64,000 bases of DNA, taken from NCBI RefSeq assembly GCF_050632385.1, contig NZ_CP192599.1:4464001-4528000 (forward strand). Direction: 5' to 3'. Each line of letters opens with the position of its first letter. Position 1 is the first letter of the stretch. Shown here piece after piece: positions 33,219 to 41,872 of the stretch. Under the pieces are notes generated by a model that saw nothing but the letters and a program-made list of their open reading frames with translations, searched no databases and had not been told where the DNA came from. The DNA comes from Humitalea sp050632385 (GTDB lineage: Bacteria; Pseudomonadota; Alphaproteobacteria; Acetobacterales; Acetobacteraceae). A program made the translations under genes and the position numbers.

Positions 33219-34673
33219 TCATGCGGGCGCTGCCTCTCGCATAAGGCCCAGTGAGGCTTCGACACGCGCGCGCGTCACGCGCACCTCGCCGGCCGCGCGC
33301 GCCGCTTCCTCGACCTGTTCGCGCAACTGCTTGGCGGTGGAGATGCGGACCAGGAATGGCGCGTCCTCGATATGCGCGTCCAGCAGGTCACGCGCCGCAT
33401 CCTCCCAGCTTTCGGCGACCGCAGCGCGGACCGGCGTCGCGACCGCCGCGCGGTCGAGCTGCGTGCCGAGCGGCAGGATGTGGAACAGCGCGTCGAACAG
33501 CGCGTTGCAGTACTCCTGCACGAGGTAGGTCGCGCCGGCATATCCCATGAAGGGCGTGCCGGTGGCGCGGCGGATGATCGCGCCGGGAAAACTGGCGGGA
33601 ATATATTGGGCCCGACAGCCACTTTCGGCGGCATACATGCGTTCATTGAACGAGCCGAACAGCACCAGCGGCGGGGTGCGCGCAATCGCCTCGCGCACCG
33701 CCGCATTGTCGGTCTTCTCGCCCGGCTTGCGGCCGAAGCTGAAGGCGCAGGGGATGCCGAGCTCCTCCGACAGGAAGCGCCGGATGCCGAGTGCATAGGT
33801 CTCGGTCGCGACGATGGCGAAGGCGGCGCTGGCGAAAAAATCCTGTGTTACGCTGCGCCATAAATCCCACAGTGGCTTCAGCGTTGTGTGTTTCTCGCGT
33901 TCAATGAATGGTTCAGGATCGGCCCCTGTCAGTTCGCCCAGCTTGCGCAGGAAGTTGGTGGTGGCATGCATGCCGATCGGCGCACGCAGCCAGGGGCGTT
34001 CCAGCGTTTCGCACAGCCGCGCGCCGAATTCGCGGTAGAGGCAGATATTGACCTCGGCATCGGCGAGCTTCGGCACATCCTCGATGTGGCTGCCCAGCGG
34101 GAAGACCAGATTGACCTCGCAGCCGATACCCTCGACCAGACGGCGGATCTCGGCGAGGTCCGATGGCATGTTGAAAGTGCCGTAGATAGGACCGATCAGG
34201 TTGACGCGCGGGCGCTCACCCTCCTTACGGGGGCGTGGTGGGCGGATGCGCTTCGCGCCGAATTCGGTCCACAGCCAGTTGATGGCGCGGTCGCCGGCCT
34301 GCCACTGGTCTTCGTCGATGGTGCGCGGGATGAAGCGGCGCAGGTTCGATCCCTCCGGCGTCACGCCGCCGCCGATCATCTCGGCGATCGAACCGGTGAC
34401 GACCACCGCGGGCAGGTCGGCATCCTGGGTGGCGGCGGCGCGCGACAGCAGCGCTTCGGTGCCGTTCTGCGTCAGCGCATCCTCATCGATGCCCGTGACG
34501 ACGATGGGCAATTCATGCGGCGGCAATCCATCGGTGTAGTGAAGCACGGCGGTGACCGGCAGGTTCTCGCAGCCCACCGGACCGTCGATCACCACGCGCA
34601 ATCCGCGCACGGCGCTGAAGGCATAGACCGCGCCCCAGTATCCGCCGGCCCTGTCGTGATCGATGACAAGCAT
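33219..34673 (-). CDS. bchZ: BchZ, chlorophyllide a reductase subunit
   Basis: 484 residues, BchB/NifK-like half of the catalytic heterotetramer that reduces the C7-C8 bond of chlorophyllide. N-terminus MLVIDHDRAGGYWGAVYAFSAVRG with a cysteine in GPVGCENLP expected to ligate the 4Fe-4S cluster shared with BchY. Also IGPIYGTFNMPSDLAEI and EREKHTTLKPLWDLWRSVTQD. ATG at 34673, 5 bp after the bchY stop. Confidence 0.96.
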   Translation of the reverse strand: MLVIDHDRAGGYWGAVYAFSAVRGLRVVIDGPVGCENLPVTAVLHYTDGLPPHELPIVVTGIDEDALTQNGTEALLSRAAATQDADLPAVVVTGSIAEMIGGGVTPEGSNLRRFIPRTIDEDQWQAGDRAINWLWTEFGAKRIRPPRPRKEGERPRVNLIGPIYGTFNMPSDLAEIRRLVEGIGCEVNLVFPLGSHIEDVPKLADAEVNICLYREFGARLCETLERPWLRAPIGMHATTNFLRKLGELTGADPEPFIEREKHTTLKPLWDLWRSVTQDFFASAAFAIVATETYALGIRRFLSEELGIPCAFSFGRKPGEKTDNAAVREAIARTPPLVLFGSFNERMYAAESGCRAQYIPASFPGAIIRRATGTPFMGYAGATYLVQEYCNALFDALFHILPLGTQLDRAAVATPVRAAVAESWEDAARDLLDAHIEDAPFLVRISTAKQLREQVEEAARAAGEVRVTRARVEASLGLMREAAPA

Positions 34674-34678
34674 CGGCG

Positions 34679-36181
34679 TCAGGTCCCCACCGCTTCTTCG
34701 GCTTTGGCCCGCGCCGCACGCAGCTTGCGCTGGCGCTCGCGGAAGCCGGGCGGATCGACCGGACGTTCGCGGAAGCCATAGCCCGCGCCGTCGGGCGTGC
34801 CGACGCCGGCGAAGAAGGAGACCATGCGGCCGAAGCGTTCGCGCCCGCGGGTCTGTGCTGCGACAATGCCGGCGAGCGAGGCAGCGCCGGCGGGTCCGCA
34901 CAGCGGCCGCGCCGAGACCATGTTGGTGAAGTACAGCGCGGGGATTCCCAGTTCCTTCGCCTTCTGCACCAGCGGCGTGGTGCCAAGCGCCAGGTCAGGC
35001 CTGACATCCCGCATCGCGGCCATGTCCTGCTCCAGGCTCGCCCGGTACTGCACATGCGTGCCACGGGCCGCGAGCCAGGCGCGATCCGCCTCGCTCCATT
35101 CCGTGCGCGGACAAGCGGTGCCGACATAGGGGACTTCGGCGCCGGCCTCGATCAGGAGCCGCGCGACGAGGAGTTCAGAACCTTCATAGCCCGAGACTGT
35201 GACACGGGCGCTGATCGGATTGGCCGCGAGGGCGGCACGGATCGCCGGCAGCGCGCGCGCCTTGGCATCCTCGCGTTGCACCTGGGTGACACCGGCGGCC
35301 GTCGCGATGCTATCGAGCCAGTCTGCGGTGCCATCGACGCCGACAGGGCCGGAGCCGACGACGGGGCGGCCGGCATTGCGAAATTCACGGATGGAAGCGA
35401 CGTAGAAGGGATGGATAGCCGCCGCCACGGCACAATCCAGCGCGCCATACAGGTCACGCCATTCACGTGCCGGCAGTTGCGGTGCGATCCCGAGTCCGAG
35501 CGGCGCGAGCAGGGCAGCGATACCCGGCGGGTCGGCGGGGAACAACTCCCCGATCAGCGCGACACTGCGCGTGCCGTCCTGCATTGCCTGCGGGCGGGCG
35601 ACGGGGCCGGACTCGGCTTCCAGGCGGGCGTGGCGCAGCATGGCGCCAGCCAGGACATCCTTCGCTTCGGCATGCGTCGGCACACCAAAACCCGGCACGT
35701 CGATGCCGATGATGCGGACGCCATTGAGAACCTTCGGCAACAGATCAAGGGGCACGCCCGACGCCGTCGGCACGCAGAGGTTGATGATGACCACGGCATC
35801 CTGCTGCGCAGGGTCGGCCAGTTGATGGACGGCGTCGCGGATATCCTCGAACAACTTGCCGGTGACGAGCGTTTCGGAATTGAAGGGCACATACCCCACG
35901 CTGCGCCGGGCACCGTAGAAATGGCTGGTGAAGGTCAGCCCATAGACGCAGCAGGCCGACCCCGACAGGATCGTCGCCACCCGCCGCATGCGCAGCCCGA
36001 CGCGCAACGAACCGAAGGCCGGGCACATGGATTGCGGCTGGTCATGCGGGCCGCGCGGGTAATCCGCGGCCAAGCGATCCATGACATCGCTTTTCCCCGC
36101 GGCGCGCGCGGCATCAAGCATGGTCTCGCGCCCGCCATGGCAGCCTGTCGCGAGCGTGTCCACCGGCTCAGCTCCCCTCAT
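34679..36181 (-). CDS. bchY: BchY, chlorophyllide a reductase subunit
   Basis: 500 residues, the BchN/NifD-like partner of BchZ. Conserved block GPHDQPQSMCPAFGSLRVGL with Cys53, then LSGSACCVYGLTFTSHFYGA with Cys77 and Cys78, which provide cluster ligands. The start at 36181 overlaps the 3' end of bchX by 14 bp; the region TGCHGGRETMLDAARAAGK aligns with family N-termini. Confidence 0.96.
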   Translation of the reverse strand: MRGAEPVDTLATGCHGGRETMLDAARAAGKSDVMDRLAADYPRGPHDQPQSMCPAFGSLRVGLRMRRVATILSGSACCVYGLTFTSHFYGARRSVGYVPFNSETLVTGKLFEDIRDAVHQLADPAQQDAVVIINLCVPTASGVPLDLLPKVLNGVRIIGIDVPGFGVPTHAEAKDVLAGAMLRHARLEAESGPVARPQAMQDGTRSVALIGELFPADPPGIAALLAPLGLGIAPQLPAREWRDLYGALDCAVAAAIHPFYVASIREFRNAGRPVVGSGPVGVDGTADWLDSIATAAGVTQVQREDAKARALPAIRAALAANPISARVTVSGYEGSELLVARLLIEAGAEVPYVGTACPRTEWSEADRAWLAARGTHVQYRASLEQDMAAMRDVRPDLALGTTPLVQKAKELGIPALYFTNMVSARPLCGPAGAASLAGIVAAQTRGRERFGRMVSFFAGVGTPDGAGYGFRERPVDPPGFRERQRKLRAARAKAEEAVGT

Positions 36182-37187
36182 AGACCACTTCGAGGGACGG
36201 CTTGTGCAACACTTCCGCTGCGCACATGTCCTCCATCGTGGCGGGGTTCAACACGACGTGCCGGCCAACCGTCTCACCCTTGAACAGACCGAGCAGCGCA
36301 TCCTGGGTGAGTGGCGTCGGACGCAACGGCGGCGCCGCAGCCACCTGTTCGCCCAGAAATTCGAACAGACTTGCCCATTGGCTGCCGGGCCGGCCGATGA
36401 TTTCGTAATTCGCGGATTTACGCCGGATGTCATCATCCGCCGGGATGGCTGCAAGGACGGGGATGCCAGCCGCGGCGGCGAAGGCCGCGGCCTCGCCCGT
36501 GCCATCATCCTTGTTCACCACCATGCCCGCGACGCCGACATTGCCGCCAAGCTTGCGGAAGTAGTCCACCGCCGAACAGACATTGTTGGCGACATAGAGC
36601 GACTGGAGGTCGTTCGATCCGACGACGATCACCTTCTGGCACATGTCGCGTGCGATCGGCAGGCCGAAGCCGCCGCAGACCACGTCGCCCAGGAAGTCGA
36701 GCAGCACGTAGTCGAAATCCCACTGGTGGAAGCCCAGTTTCTCCAATAATTCGAAACCGTGGATGATGCCACGCCCACCGCAACCGCGACCGACTTCTGG
36801 ACCACCAAGTTCCATCGCGAAGACGCCGTCGCGCTTGAAGCAGACATCGCCGATCGCAACCGGCTCACCCGCGGCCTTCTTGCGCGAGGAGGTCTCGATG
36901 ATGGTCGGGCAGGATTTTCCGCCGAAAAGAAGGCTGGTCGTGTCGCTTTTGGGATCGCAGCCGATCAGCAGCACGCGCTTGCCCTGCTGCGCCATCATGT
37001 AGCTGAGGTTTGCCAGCGTGAACGACTTGCCGATGCCGCCCTTACCGTAGATTGCGATGACCTGAGTCTTCTTGCTGGGCGGCGCTGTCGCCACCGGCTC
37101 AGGCGCGATGGCGGCTTCGGCGCGCAGCCGATCGACCATGGACACTGCCGAGGGCGCACCCTGCGCATTGACGACGGGAGCATTCAT
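36168..37187 (-). CDS. bchX: BchX, chlorophyllide a reductase iron protein
   Basis: 339 residues, NifH-like ATPase that feeds electrons to BchYZ. P-loop IYGKGGIGKSFTLAN (about 46-60), 4Fe-4S cysteines at about 136 (VGRGCGGRGI) and 171 (DFLGDVVCGGFG). The serine after GKS is followed by F as in BchX rather than TT as in BchL. The N-terminal 40 residues are a low-complexity extension typical of BchX. ATG overlaps the bchC stop. Confidence 0.97.
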   Translation of the reverse strand: MNAPVVNAQGAPSAVSMVDRLRAEAAIAPEPVATAPPSKKTQVIAIYGKGGIGKSFTLANLSYMMAQQGKRVLLIGCDPKSDTTSLLFGGKSCPTIIETSSRKKAAGEPVAIGDVCFKRDGVFAMELGGPEVGRGCGGRGIIHGFELLEKLGFHQWDFDYVLLDFLGDVVCGGFGLPIARDMCQKVIVVGSNDLQSLYVANNVCSAVDYFRKLGGNVGVAGMVVNKDDGTGEAAAFAAAAGIPVLAAIPADDDIRRKSANYEIIGRPGSQWASLFEFLGEQVAAAPPLRPTPLTQDALLGLFKGETVGRHVVLNPATMEDMCAAEVLHKPSLEVVYEGS

Positions 37188-38140
37188 GCAGCGCTTCTCC
37201 AATCAAGGACGAGCTTGAGGCAGGCGACGTCGTCGAAGGCGGTGCGATAGGCGTGTTCGGCCTGCTCCGCGGGGGCACGGTGGGTGATCAGACCGTCGAG
37301 GCAGAGGCGACCCTCGGCAATCATCTCCGCCACCGCCAGCATGTCGGCATGGCGCCATTCGGCGGCGACGCGCAGCCGCGCCTCCCGCATGAAGGCCGGC
37401 GGGAAGGCAAAGGAGACACGGTCGGCATAGAAGCCCGCCAGGACGATCTCGCCGCCCGGCGCGAGGCGCGCAATCAGCCCATCGAGTGCCGCTGCGTCGC
37501 CGCTCGCATCGTATATCGCGCGATAGTCGCGGCGTTCGTCATCCTCCGGCCGCAGCACGGGGTATTCGGCGGCACCGGTCAGGCGCGCGGCCTGGGTCTC
37601 CCAGACGGTGGGCGGCGCCGCGCCCGTCAGCAACGTCAGCCGCGCCAGCAGGCACCCGAGCACGCCATGCCCGACGATGAGATCCGGCGGCAGCGCGGCA
37701 GCGGCCGAGATCGCGTGCCAGGCGGTCGCCGCCAAGGCCATCAGGATGCCGTGTTCGCCCAAGGACGGTTTGATGCGCGTGGTGCGCGCGCCCGGCACGA
37801 CAAGCCGCTTCGCGGCGCCACCGAACAGCCCGCGCACCTCCATGCCATCCAGCATGCCGAAGCAGCGTGCCCCGGGGACGAAGACGGTATCGCCATCGCG
37901 CCGGCCGGATGCCTTGCCGGCGGCGGTGACGCGGCCCACAGCCTCATAGCCCGGCACCAGGGGATACCCCATTCCCGGAAAGGACGGCATGCGCCCCGAC
38001 CAGAGCAGGCGTTCCGTACCCGTGCTGATGCCGCTCCAATCCACATCGACGACGACGTCGGATTCGCCGGGGGGCGTCAGGTCGAGTCGCCGAACCGCCA
38101 TCGCCTGCGGTGCCGTCATGACGATAGCGACGGTGTCCAT
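37184..38140 (-). CDS. bchC: BchC, 3-hydroxyethyl bacteriochlorophyllide a dehydrogenase
   Basis: 318 residues of an MDR (zinc-type alcohol dehydrogenase) fold that oxidises the 3-hydroxyethyl group to acetyl. Motifs SGISTGTERLLWSGRMP, GYPLVPGYEAVGRV and VGHGVLGCLLARLTLL for the nucleotide fold. It opens the bchCXYZ-pufBALMC superoperon and follows the paired PpsR sites at 38167-38210. Confidence 0.95.
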   Translation of the reverse strand: MDTVAIVMTAPQAMAVRRLDLTPPGESDVVVDVDWSGISTGTERLLWSGRMPSFPGMGYPLVPGYEAVGRVTAAGKASGRRDGDTVFVPGARCFGMLDGMEVRGLFGGAAKRLVVPGARTTRIKPSLGEHGILMALAATAWHAISAAAALPPDLIVGHGVLGCLLARLTLLTGAAPPTVWETQAARLTGAAEYPVLRPEDDERRDYRAIYDASGDAAALDGLIARLAPGGEIVLAGFYADRVSFAFPPAFMREARLRVAAEWRHADMLAVAEMIAEGRLCLDGLITHRAPAEQAEHAYRTAFDDVACLKLVLDWRSAA

Positions 38141-38166
38141 TGTTGGAGTTCCACCCTTCCCGTGAG

Positions 38167-38210
38167 TGTCAGTCTAGGAAGACAAATTAGAGTGTCAATA
38201 CAAATTGACG
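38167..38210 (-). promoter_or_regulatory. Two PpsR operators and overlapping sigma-70-like promoter before bchC
   Basis: Site 1 TGTCAGTCTAGGAAGACA (38167-38184) is a perfect TGTC-N10-GACA palindrome. Site 2 TGTCAATACAAATTGACG (38193-38210) differs by one base at the end. They are 8 bp apart, the spacing at which PpsR/CrtJ binds cooperatively on bchC promoters. On the minus strand TTGACA (38193-38198) and TAGACT (38171-38176) are 16 bp apart, so a bound repressor would cover both promoter boxes. Confidence 0.85.
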
Positions 38211-38228
38211 ATCAATGCAAACCGTTTG

Positions 38229-39389
38229 TCAGGCTGTCCGTTCAGCCACCAGCACGCTCACGATCAGCGGGATGCGCATGCGCAGCATGCGCGGACGCAC
38301 AAATCCCGCGTCGCGCAGCATCGCCATGAGTTCGCCCGACCGGCGTGGCCGGCCCTGGCCCATCGCCAGCAGGTAGACGCCGAAATACGCGGCACCCATG
38401 CGTTCCGCGCCGCGCGTCGCGGCCATGGGTTCGGCGATGAGAATGCGCCCGCCCGGCACCAGCGCCCCGCGGACGCGATGCAACAGCGCCGCGACGACCG
38501 CATCGTCATGGTCATGAAGCACGCGCACGAGCGTCACCAGATCGGCTCCCGCAGGCAGCGGATCGGTGCGGAAGTCGCATCCGATCGCCTCGGCACGACT
38601 GGCAAGCCCCACCGAGGCAAAGCGCGCGCGCGCACGCGCGGCGACCGGCGGCACGTCGAGGAGAATGAGTGAGGCGCCAGGGGCATGCGGCGCGATCGCG
38701 GCAAGAAAGCAACCGTCGCCGCCACCGATATCGAGGATTCGGCGATGGCCGTCGAAGCGATAGGCGGCAGCGACTTCCTCGGCGACCATGGGCTGGGATG
38801 AGGTCATCAACGCGCTATAGGCGCCGGCGGGCGCCGCATCGCAGGGCACGCCAGGCACGCTGCGTGCGTAGCTCCAGAAGGCGCTCAGCCCAGCCCCGCG
38901 GCCATCGCGCAGCATCGCCACCGGATCGCGCAGATCATCGTAGAGTAGTGCATGATGCGCGACCATCGCCGCGACGCCCGGATTGTCGAGCAGCGCCGCC
39001 CCGAGCGGCCCGAGCCCATAGCGCCCATCGGCGGTCGGCGCCACGAGCCGCAGCGCCGCCGCTGCGTCCAGCAATCGCGCAGCGACATCAGGCGCCAGGC
39101 CGGTGCGCCGCGCGATGGTCGCCGCTGGCAGCGCGCCGCCACGCAACATCTCGAACAGGTTCAGCGTCAGGCAGGCAGACAGGGCCTGCGAATAGACAAA
39201 GCCCGCGCAGAGATCGAAGAGTTCTGCGGCCCGTCGCCGCGCGATCGGCCGCGTGAGTGGGAATCGCGCGGCCCAGGCGCGGAACCGCGCATCCCCCGCC
39301 AGCCGCACCTGCCAAGTGGCGAGCCGATCGCGCAGCGCCATGAAGGCGGCGGCACCGGGCAGCACGGTGCCGGCACGCAACACCATCAC
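38229..39389 (-). CDS. crtF: CrtF, demethylspheroidene/hydroxyneurosporene O-methyltransferase
   Basis: 386 residues, SAM-dependent O-methyltransferase that methylates the tertiary hydroxyl made by CrtC. Dimerisation-helix region LCAGFVYSQALSACLTLNLFEML, SAM loop ILDIGGGDGCFLAAIA, then LVRVLHDHDD with the catalytic-type histidine. The start overlaps the crtE stop. It ends 18 bp before the PpsR sites for bchC, so crtEF read-through into bchC is possible. Confidence 0.93.
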   Translation of the reverse strand: MMVLRAGTVLPGAAAFMALRDRLATWQVRLAGDARFRAWAARFPLTRPIARRRAAELFDLCAGFVYSQALSACLTLNLFEMLRGGALPAATIARRTGLAPDVAARLLDAAAALRLVAPTADGRYGLGPLGAALLDNPGVAAMVAHHALLYDDLRDPVAMLRDGRGAGLSAFWSYARSVPGVPCDAAPAGAYSALMTSSQPMVAEEVAAAYRFDGHRRILDIGGGDGCFLAAIAPHAPGASLILLDVPPVAARARARFASVGLASRAEAIGCDFRTDPLPAGADLVTLVRVLHDHDDAVVAALLHRVRGALVPGGRILIAEPMAATRGAERMGAAYFGVYLLAMGQGRPRRSGELMAMLRDAGFVRPRMLRMRIPLIVSVLVAERTA

Positions 39390-40255
39390 GCCGCCTTCTG
39401 GGTCAGCTTTGCTGGCAGGAGCCGATGCATCTCGGCCTGGATCAGCGCGCCGAGCGCGGGGGCGCCGGCGCTCGGCGGAATCGCCGCGACCGCTGCATCG
39501 GCCAGGCCGCGCAGCCGCGCAAGCGCGCCGTCGACACCGCAGGCCAGCGCCGCGTTCGGGCGGCCCAGGGCGGCATCGCGGCCGACCGGCTTGCCCAGCT
39601 CCGCAGCCTCACCCACCGCGTCGCGCAGATCGTCGGCCACCTGATAGGCCTCGCCCAGGCGTTCGCCCAGCAGCCGCCACGATTCTGCTTCCGCGCCGGC
39701 CGCGGCGGCACCGGCCATGGCGGCGGCGGCGAAAAGCGCGCCAGTTTTCTGGCGCTGGTATTCGGACAGGTCGGTGCGCGGCTCGCATTCCCAGGCCTGG
39801 CCGGCAACGATGCCGAAGGGGACGCCCACCCCATCGCCGATCAGTAGCATGACAGCGGGCAGCCGTTCCGGCGCCGTCGCGGCGGCGCGGGCCAAGGTCT
39901 GGAAGGCCAGCACAATCAGCGCATCGCCGGCGAGCAGCGCAAGCGGCGCGCCAAAAGCGCGGTGCACGCTCGGCCTGCCGCGCCGCGTATCGGCATCGTC
40001 GAAGCACGGCATGTCATCATGCACGAGCGAGGCGCAATGCAGCAGTTCGACCGCGGTCGCCACGGCAGCCGACAAGGCCGGACGGTCGTCGCCGCAGGCG
40101 CCCGCGACAGCGAGGACAAGGCGCGGCCGGACCCGCGCGCCGCGGGGAAACACCGCATGGCGCAATGCAGCGGCCAGGCGCGGCGGCGCGCCGGCCGCTT
40201 CGGCCAGCAGGACGGAATCGGCAAGGGCGCTTTCGATCCGGGATACAGCATCCAT
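39386..40255 (-). CDS. crtE: CrtE, geranylgeranyl diphosphate synthase
   Basis: 289 residues of the trans-prenyltransferase fold. First aspartate motif in LVHDDMPCFDDADTRRG and second in YQVADDLRDAVGE. Makes C20 diphosphate for phytoene and the phytyl tail. ATG at 40255 is preceded by AGGAGGCC. Divergent from crtD through a shared control region holding two PpsR-type sites. Confidence 0.95.
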   Translation of the reverse strand: MDAVSRIESALADSVLLAEAAGAPPRLAAALRHAVFPRGARVRPRLVLAVAGACGDDRPALSAAVATAVELLHCASLVHDDMPCFDDADTRRGRPSVHRAFGAPLALLAGDALIVLAFQTLARAAATAPERLPAVMLLIGDGVGVPFGIVAGQAWECEPRTDLSEYQRQKTGALFAAAAMAGAAAAGAEAESWRLLGERLGEAYQVADDLRDAVGEAAELGKPVGRDAALGRPNAALACGVDGALARLRGLADAAVAAIPPSAGAPALGALIQAEMHRLLPAKLTQKAA

Positions 40256-40271
40256 GGCCGGCCTCCTGAAC

Positions 40272-40315
40272 TGTCTATTGGAACTGTCAGGCAAAACTGT
40301 CAGTCTTAGTTGACG
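40272..40315. promoter_or_regulatory. Two PpsR-type operators in the crtE/crtD divergent promoter
   Basis: TGTCTATTGGAACTGTCA (40272-40289) and TGTCAGTCTTAGTTGACG (40298-40315) each keep TGT-N12-(A/T)C(A/G)-type ends with one mismatch to TGT-N12-ACA, and are again 8 bp apart. The 87-bp gap separates crtE (minus) from crtD (plus), so one pair can repress both. The crtD ribosome-binding site CGGAGGTC follows at about 40333. The block TTGACGATCA also occurs at the right edge of the bchC sites. Confidence 0.75.
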
Positions 40316-40342
40316 ATCATGTCAATCTCTTTCGGAGGTCGG

Positions 40343-41872
40343 ATGCGCAGCGAGCGGGTGGCGATCATCGGCGGCGGCGTCGGCGGCCTAACGGCCGCGC
40401 TGCTGCTCGCCGCACGCGGCCTGGATGTGATCCTGCTTGAGCGCGCCGCGACGGTCGGCGGCAAGATGCGGGAAACCGTGATTGGCGGGCGGGCCATCGA
40501 TGCCGGCCCCACCGTCTTCACCATGCGCTGGGTCTTCGACGAGATTCTCGCCCAGGCTGGCGCGGCGCTGGAGGACCACCTGACGCTGCGCCCCGCCGAC
40601 ATCCTGGCGCGGCACGCCTGGGGTGCTGCGGCGCGGCTCGACCTGCATGCCGATATCGATGCCTCGGCCGATGCGATCGGCGCCTTTGCGGGTCTTGATG
40701 CTTCGCGCGGCTATCGTGCCTTCTGCGACCGCGCGCGCCGCATCTATGCGGTGATGGAACCGGCCTTCATCCGTGCCGCGCGGCCGACACCGCTGTCCGT
40801 CGCCTTCGCCGGCGGGATCGGCGCCTTTCGTGATGTATCGCCCTTCGCCACGCTCTGGCAGGCGCTGGGGGAGCATTTTGGCGATCCGCGCCTTCGACAA
40901 CTTTTCGGACGCTACGCCACCTATTGCGGCTGCTCGCCGTTTCACGCGCCGGCCACGCTGATGCTGATCGCCCATGTCGAGCAATCCGGCGTCTGGCTTG
41001 TCGAGGGCGGGATGCACCGCATCGCGCGCATGTTGCGCCTGTTGGCGGAAGCGCGCGGCGCCACCATCCGGACAGGGGTGGAGGTGACGGAGATTCTGGT
41101 CGGCGGCGGCCGAGCCACGGGCGTGCGTCTGGCCGATGGCGAGGTCATCGCCTGCAACGCCGTCATTGCGAATGCTGACGTCGCGGCCTTGGCGGCGGGC
41201 CACTTCGGCGCCGCGGCGCAGCGCGCCGTGCCGCGGGCCGGCGTCGCACCGCGATCCCTCTCGGCCGTCACCTGGGCCATGCTGGCCGAGGTCGAGGGCT
41301 TCCCGCTCGATCGGCACAACGTCTTCTTCGGCGACGAGTCCGCCACGGAGTTCGCCGATCTGTTCGACCATGCCCGGCTGCCGGACTCCCCCACCGTCTA
41401 TGTCTGCGCGCAGGACCGTGGCGGCGGTGAATACCCGGTGGGGCGGCCCGAGCGTTTGCTCTGCCTGGTCAATGCGCCACCGTGCGGCGACCACTTCAAA
41501 CCCAATGCGACGGAGATCGCCCGATGCGAGACGAACGCCTTGGCGCTGCTGGCGCGGGCCGGGCTGCGCCTGACGACATCACCGGAGAACACGGTGGTGA
41601 CGACACCATCGGGGTTCGAGCAACTGTTCCCCGCGACGGGCGGCGCCCTTTACGGCCGGACGGTGCATGGCTGGCAGGCGAGCTTCCAACGCCAGGGCGC
41701 CGGGACGCGCCTGCCGGGCCTCTACCTGGCGGGGGGCGGCATCCATCCGGGGGCGGGCGTGCCGATGGCGGCGATGTCCGGACGGATGGCGGTGGAGCGC
41801 CTGATGGCGGACCTCGCTTCGACGCGCCGGTTCCATCGAATGGCTATGCCTGGTGGTATGTTGATGGGCTGA
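40343..41872 (+). CDS. crtD: CrtD, 1-hydroxycarotenoid 3,4-desaturase
   Basis: 509 residues, FAD-dependent CrtI-like desaturase. N-terminal dinucleotide fold VAIIGGGVGGLTAALLLAARG, then the CrtD-type FTMRWVFDEIL, YATYCGCSPFHAPATLML and C-terminal GIHPGAGVPMAAMSGRMA. Those features separate it from the phytoene desaturase at 43904. ATG at 40343 follows GGAGGTCGG; upstream in-frame ATGs would lie in the operator. The 3' end runs into the start of crtC in another frame. Confidence 0.94.
   Translation: MRSERVAIIGGGVGGLTAALLLAARGLDVILLERAATVGGKMRETVIGGRAIDAGPTVFTMRWVFDEILAQAGAALEDHLTLRPADILARHAWGAAARLDLHADIDASADAIGAFAGLDASRGYRAFCDRARRIYAVMEPAFIRAARPTPLSVAFAGGIGAFRDVSPFATLWQALGEHFGDPRLRQLFGRYATYCGCSPFHAPATLMLIAHVEQSGVWLVEGGMHRIARMLRLLAEARGATIRTGVEVTEILVGGGRATGVRLADGEVIACNAVIANADVAALAAGHFGAAAQRAVPRAGVAPRSLSAVTWAMLAEVEGFPLDRHNVFFGDESATEFADLFDHARLPDSPTVYVCAQDRGGGEYPVGRPERLLCLVNAPPCGDHFKPNATEIARCETNALALLARAGLRLTTSPENTVVTTPSGFEQLFPATGGALYGRTVHGWQASFQRQGAGTRLPGLYLAGGGIHPGAGVPMAAMSGRMAVERLMADLASTRRFHRMAMPGGMLMG

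Noticed and set aside
33022..33222. 66-codon minus frame between bchZ and pufB as a possible pufQ
   Set aside because: Sequence lacks any transmembrane helix or PufQ likeness, and the region is filled with inverted repeats; treated as leader.
40308..40325. FNR-like palindrome (TTGAC-N6-GTCAA) at the crtE/crtD promoter
   Set aside because: FNR/FnrL consensus is TTGAT-N4-ATCAA; both the spacer and the fifth base differ. The overlap with the PpsR site explains the sequence better.
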